DNA of 64,000 nucleotides, from contig NZ_JBNNWS010000014.1 in the NCBI RefSeq assembly GCF_050281185.1, positions 1 to 64,000 of the forward strand, in the 5' to 3' direction. The notes beneath the pieces were generated by a model, which had not been told where the DNA came from, did no database searches, and saw only the letters and a list, made by a program, of their open reading frames with translations. Position 1 is the stretch's first letter; each line of letters starts with the position of its first letter. The DNA comes from Heyndrickxia sp050281185 (GTDB taxonomy: Bacteria; Bacillota; Bacilli; Bacillales; Bacillaceae_C). This document shows positions 61,941 through 64,000 of the stretch, in pieces. The translations under genes and the position numbers were made by a program.

Positions 61941-63017
61941 ATGGGAAATCAAGAGCTTGATCAATTACGGAAGCAGGTTGAGGAAATAAATTTAAAATTA
62001 TTAGCATTAATTAATGAAAGAGCTCAGCTAGTTCAGGAAATTGGACGAGTTAAAGAAACCGGCGGTGTTAATCGTTATGACCCAGTCCGTGAGAGAATGA
62101 TGCTTAATATGATAAAGGAAAATAATAATGGTCCCTTTGAAGATAAAACGGTTGAACATATTTTTAAAGAAATTTTTAAAGCAGGGCTAGATCTTCAACA
62201 AGATAATCATCAAAAAGCACTCCTAGTTTCTCGTAAAAAGAAGCCTGAAGATACGATTATTAATATTAAGGGTGAAGCGATTGGTGACGGAAACCCTCAC
62301 TTTGTTTTTGGACCTTGTGCAGTGGAATCATATGAACAAGTTGCACAAGTCGCACAATCCGTAAAATCAAAAGGATTAACCTTATTAAGAGGAGGAGCTT
62401 ATAAACCTCGTACTTCACCTTATGATTTCCAAGGACTTGGTGTAGAAGGCTTGAAAATTTTAAAACAAATTGCAGATGAATTTGGTTTAGCCGTTATTAG
62501 TGAAATTGTTTCACCAGCGGATATTGAAAAGGCTGTAGATTATATAGATGTCATTCAAATTGGAGCAAGAAATATGCAAAACTTTGAATTACTTAAAGCA
62601 GCAGGTTCGGTTAAGAAACCAGTTCTATTAAAAAGAGGAATTGCCGCTACGATAGATGAATTTATCAATGCAGCTGAGTATATCATGTCACAAGGAAATG
62701 GAGAGATTATTCTTTGTGAACGTGGAATAAGGACTTACGAAAGAGCAACTCGTAATACATTAGACATTACAGCAGTACCAATATTGAAACAAGAAACTCA
62801 TTTACCGGTATTTGTTGATGTAACCCATTCAACTGGAAGAAGAGATCTATTATTACCTGCAGCAAAAGCAGCACTTGCAATCGGGGCTGACGGTATTATG
62901 GCAGAAGTACATCCAGATCCAGCGGTTGCCCTCTCTGATGCAGCGCAGCAAATGGATTTAGATCAATTTGATAAATTTTATAAAGAATTGCAATCTACTC
63001 AACCAGTTAAAGCTTAA
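61941..63017 (+). CDS. aroA: DAHP synthase/chorismate mutase AroA
   Basis: Bifunctional first enzyme of the shikimate pathway; 358 aa, the B. subtilis length. N-terminal AroQ chorismate mutase (residues about 1-90: LRKQVEEINLKLLALINERA), which also acts as the feedback-sensing domain, then type I-beta DAHP synthase (FGPCAVES, GGAYKPRTSPYDFQG, VTHSTGRRDL). ATG 61941, 9 nt past GAGAGG. ccpA follows, as in other Bacillus. Confidence 0.95.
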   Translation: MGNQELDQLRKQVEEINLKLLALINERAQLVQEIGRVKETGGVNRYDPVRERMMLNMIKENNNGPFEDKTVEHIFKEIFKAGLDLQQDNHQKALLVSRKKKPEDTIINIKGEAIGDGNPHFVFGPCAVESYEQVAQVAQSVKSKGLTLLRGGAYKPRTSPYDFQGLGVEGLKILKQIADEFGLAVISEIVSPADIEKAVDYIDVIQIGARNMQNFELLKAAGSVKKPVLLKRGIAATIDEFINAAEYIMSQGNGEIILCERGIRTYERATRNTLDITAVPILKQETHLPVFVDVTHSTGRRDLLLPAAKAALAIGADGIMAEVHPDPAVALSDAAQQMDLDQFDKFYKELQSTQPVKA

Positions 63018-63024
63018 TTCTTCT

Positions 63025-63056
63025 AAAAAACCTTCTGTAAATCACAGAAGGTTTTT
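63025..63056 (+). terminator. terminator after aroA
   Basis: Stem AAAAACCTTCTGT/ACAGAAGGTTTTT. Confidence 0.88.
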
Positions 63057-63104
63057 AAATGGATGAAAAAGTGTTGTCAATTTCGTGTATTTCATTGCAG
63101 GAAA

Positions 63105-63133
63105 TTGTTGTCTATCGTATGATAAAGTATAAT
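63105..63133 (+). promoter_or_regulatory. SigA-type promoter of ccpA
   Basis: TTGTTG, 17 bp, TATAAT, about 87 bp before the ccpA start. Confidence 0.72.
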
Positions 63134-63219
63134 ACATATTTTCACTGTAATGTGATTAGAAATGTAATGACTGATAAAAACTAAAGATATATCTGTCAGT
63201 AATGGAGTGTGAAGTATCA

Positions 63220-64000
63220 ATGAATATAACGATTTATGATGTAGCACGTGAGGCAAATGTTTCTATGGCTACTGTATCAAGGGTTGTAAATGGTAACCCG
63301 AATGTAAAACCAGCAACAAGAAAAAAAGTTAATGAGGTAATTGAAAGACTAGGATACCGCCCGAATGCGGTTGCTCGTGGTTTAGCAAGCAAGAAAACAA
63401 CTACAGTTGGAGTAATTATCCCTGATATATCAAATATTTTCTTTGCTGAGTTAGCAAGAGGAATTGAAGATATTGCAACAATGTATAAATACAATATAAT
63501 TTTAAGTAATTCAGATCAAAACAAAGAAAAAGAGTTACATTTGTTAAATACAATGCTAGGTAAACAAGTGGACGGTATTGTATTCATGGGTGGAAATATT
63601 ACGGAGGAGCATGTGGTAGAATTTGAGCGGTCTCCGGTTCCGATTGTTTTAGCAGGTTCGGTTGAACCATTCAACAAAATCCCATCGGTTAATATTAACT
63701 ATCGCCAAGCAACTTATGATGCAATCACGGAATTTATTGAAAGAGAGCATAAGCATATTGCTTTTGTTATTGGTCCAAAACATGATCCAATTAATTCAGA
63801 ACAAAAACTTGAGGGTTATAAAGAGGCCCTAGAAAAAGCGGGAATCCCATATAATGAGGAATATGTGATTGAAGGCGATTATACTTATGACTCTGGAATA
63901 GAAGCATGGCAAAAACTAAGCACCTTACCAAATAGGCCAACAGCTATTTTGGTAGGAAATGATGAAATGGCATTAGGAGTTATACACGGGGCACAGGACG
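63220..64000 (+). CDS. ccpA: catabolite control protein CcpA, 3' end outside window
   Basis: The first 260 codons of a LacI/GalR-family regulator running off the window. The HTH is IYDVAREANVSMATVSRVVN with the hinge helix NAVARGLASKKTTTVGVIIP, as in CcpA. The core follows (DISNIFFAELARGIEDIA, GKQVDGIVFMGG). With HPr-Ser46-P it binds cre sites for carbon catabolite control. ATG 63220 follows GGAG by about 12 nt. Its place after aroA supports ccpA over paralogues. Confidence 0.93.
   Translation, partial: MNITIYDVAREANVSMATVSRVVNGNPNVKPATRKKVNEVIERLGYRPNAVARGLASKKTTTVGVIIPDISNIFFAELARGIEDIATMYKYNIILSNSDQNKEKELHLLNTMLGKQVDGIVFMGGNITEEHVVEFERSPVPIVLAGSVEPFNKIPSVNINYRQATYDAITEFIEREHKHIAFVIGPKHDPINSEQKLEGYKEALEKAGIPYNEEYVIEGDYTYDSGIEAWQKLSTLPNRPTAILVGNDEMALGVIHGAQD

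Overview
The window is AT-rich chromosomal DNA from a member of the Bacillaceae (Firmicutes). The evidence is the 21-gene tRNA array with the order of the Bacillus subtilis trnB cluster, the Bacillus men genes, an S-box upstream of metK, a T-box upstream of leuS, and a long run of genes collinear with the 'yt..' region of B. subtilis (menF to ccpA). The genus cannot be fixed from the sequence. There is no prophage, CRISPR array, intact insertion sequence or toxin system; this is core genome with many small mobile repeats in its gaps.

Layout. 1-2161: tRNA array (first gene cut by the window edge), with an extra 5' half of tRNA-Thr, ending in a terminator. 2626-10350: menaquinone genes menF-D-H-B-E-C. 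10438-17419: small conserved genes, the Nudix enzyme YtkD, an ABC importer (YtlA/C/D type), YtmA and YtmB. 17665-24340: esterase, pckA, divergent S-box/metK, asnB. 24471-29729: C39-like protease, gamma carbonic anhydrase homologue, YtpA, the C35 terpene synthase YtpB, MnmM (YtqB), small proteins. 29897-36219: MFS transporter, T-box/leuS, rhodanese, Cse60, flavoprotein YtfP. 36516-43315: lipid II flippase (YtgP/MurJ), pseudouridine synthase, YtzE regulator, PepV, D-amino acid transaminase, ThpR. 43499-53708: YtlQ, YtmP, YtzH, TrmB, lactonase YtnP, an LTA-synthase-family protein, YtoP, an NTPase, a lipoprotein, YtpP, YtpQ. 54036-64000: YhcN-type lipoprotein, DNA translocase SftA, MurC, M29 aminopeptidase, YtxG, YtxH, AroA (DAHP synthase with chorismate mutase) and the start of ccpA.

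Functional links. AroA feeds chorismate to MenF, so both ends of a chorismate-to-menaquinone route are present. Menaquinone-7 and the YtpB sesquarterpene both use heptaprenyl diphosphate. SftA, MurC, the flippase and the LTA-synthase-like protein serve division and the envelope. metK and leuS are each controlled by a leader RNA preceded by a good SigA-type promoter.

The main find is a set of short non-autonomous transposon-like elements. Family A begins GGC and ends GCC with GGCTCTTTTCTTAAA-type inverted ends; family B has GGCTTTGTTAA ends. Several copies have 8-bp target duplications that can be read directly (TTTAAATA, TTTTGAAA, TACATAAA, TTTGTAAT, TAAAGAAA). Two insertions hit gene ends: a family A copy supplies the last base of the menE stop codon and separates menE from menC, and a family B copy rewrote the C-terminus of ytnP, whose ancestral end can be read in the right flank. 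Nested copies (34435-34662, 53740-54029) give relative insertion ages. I see no novel multigene defence or biosynthetic system.
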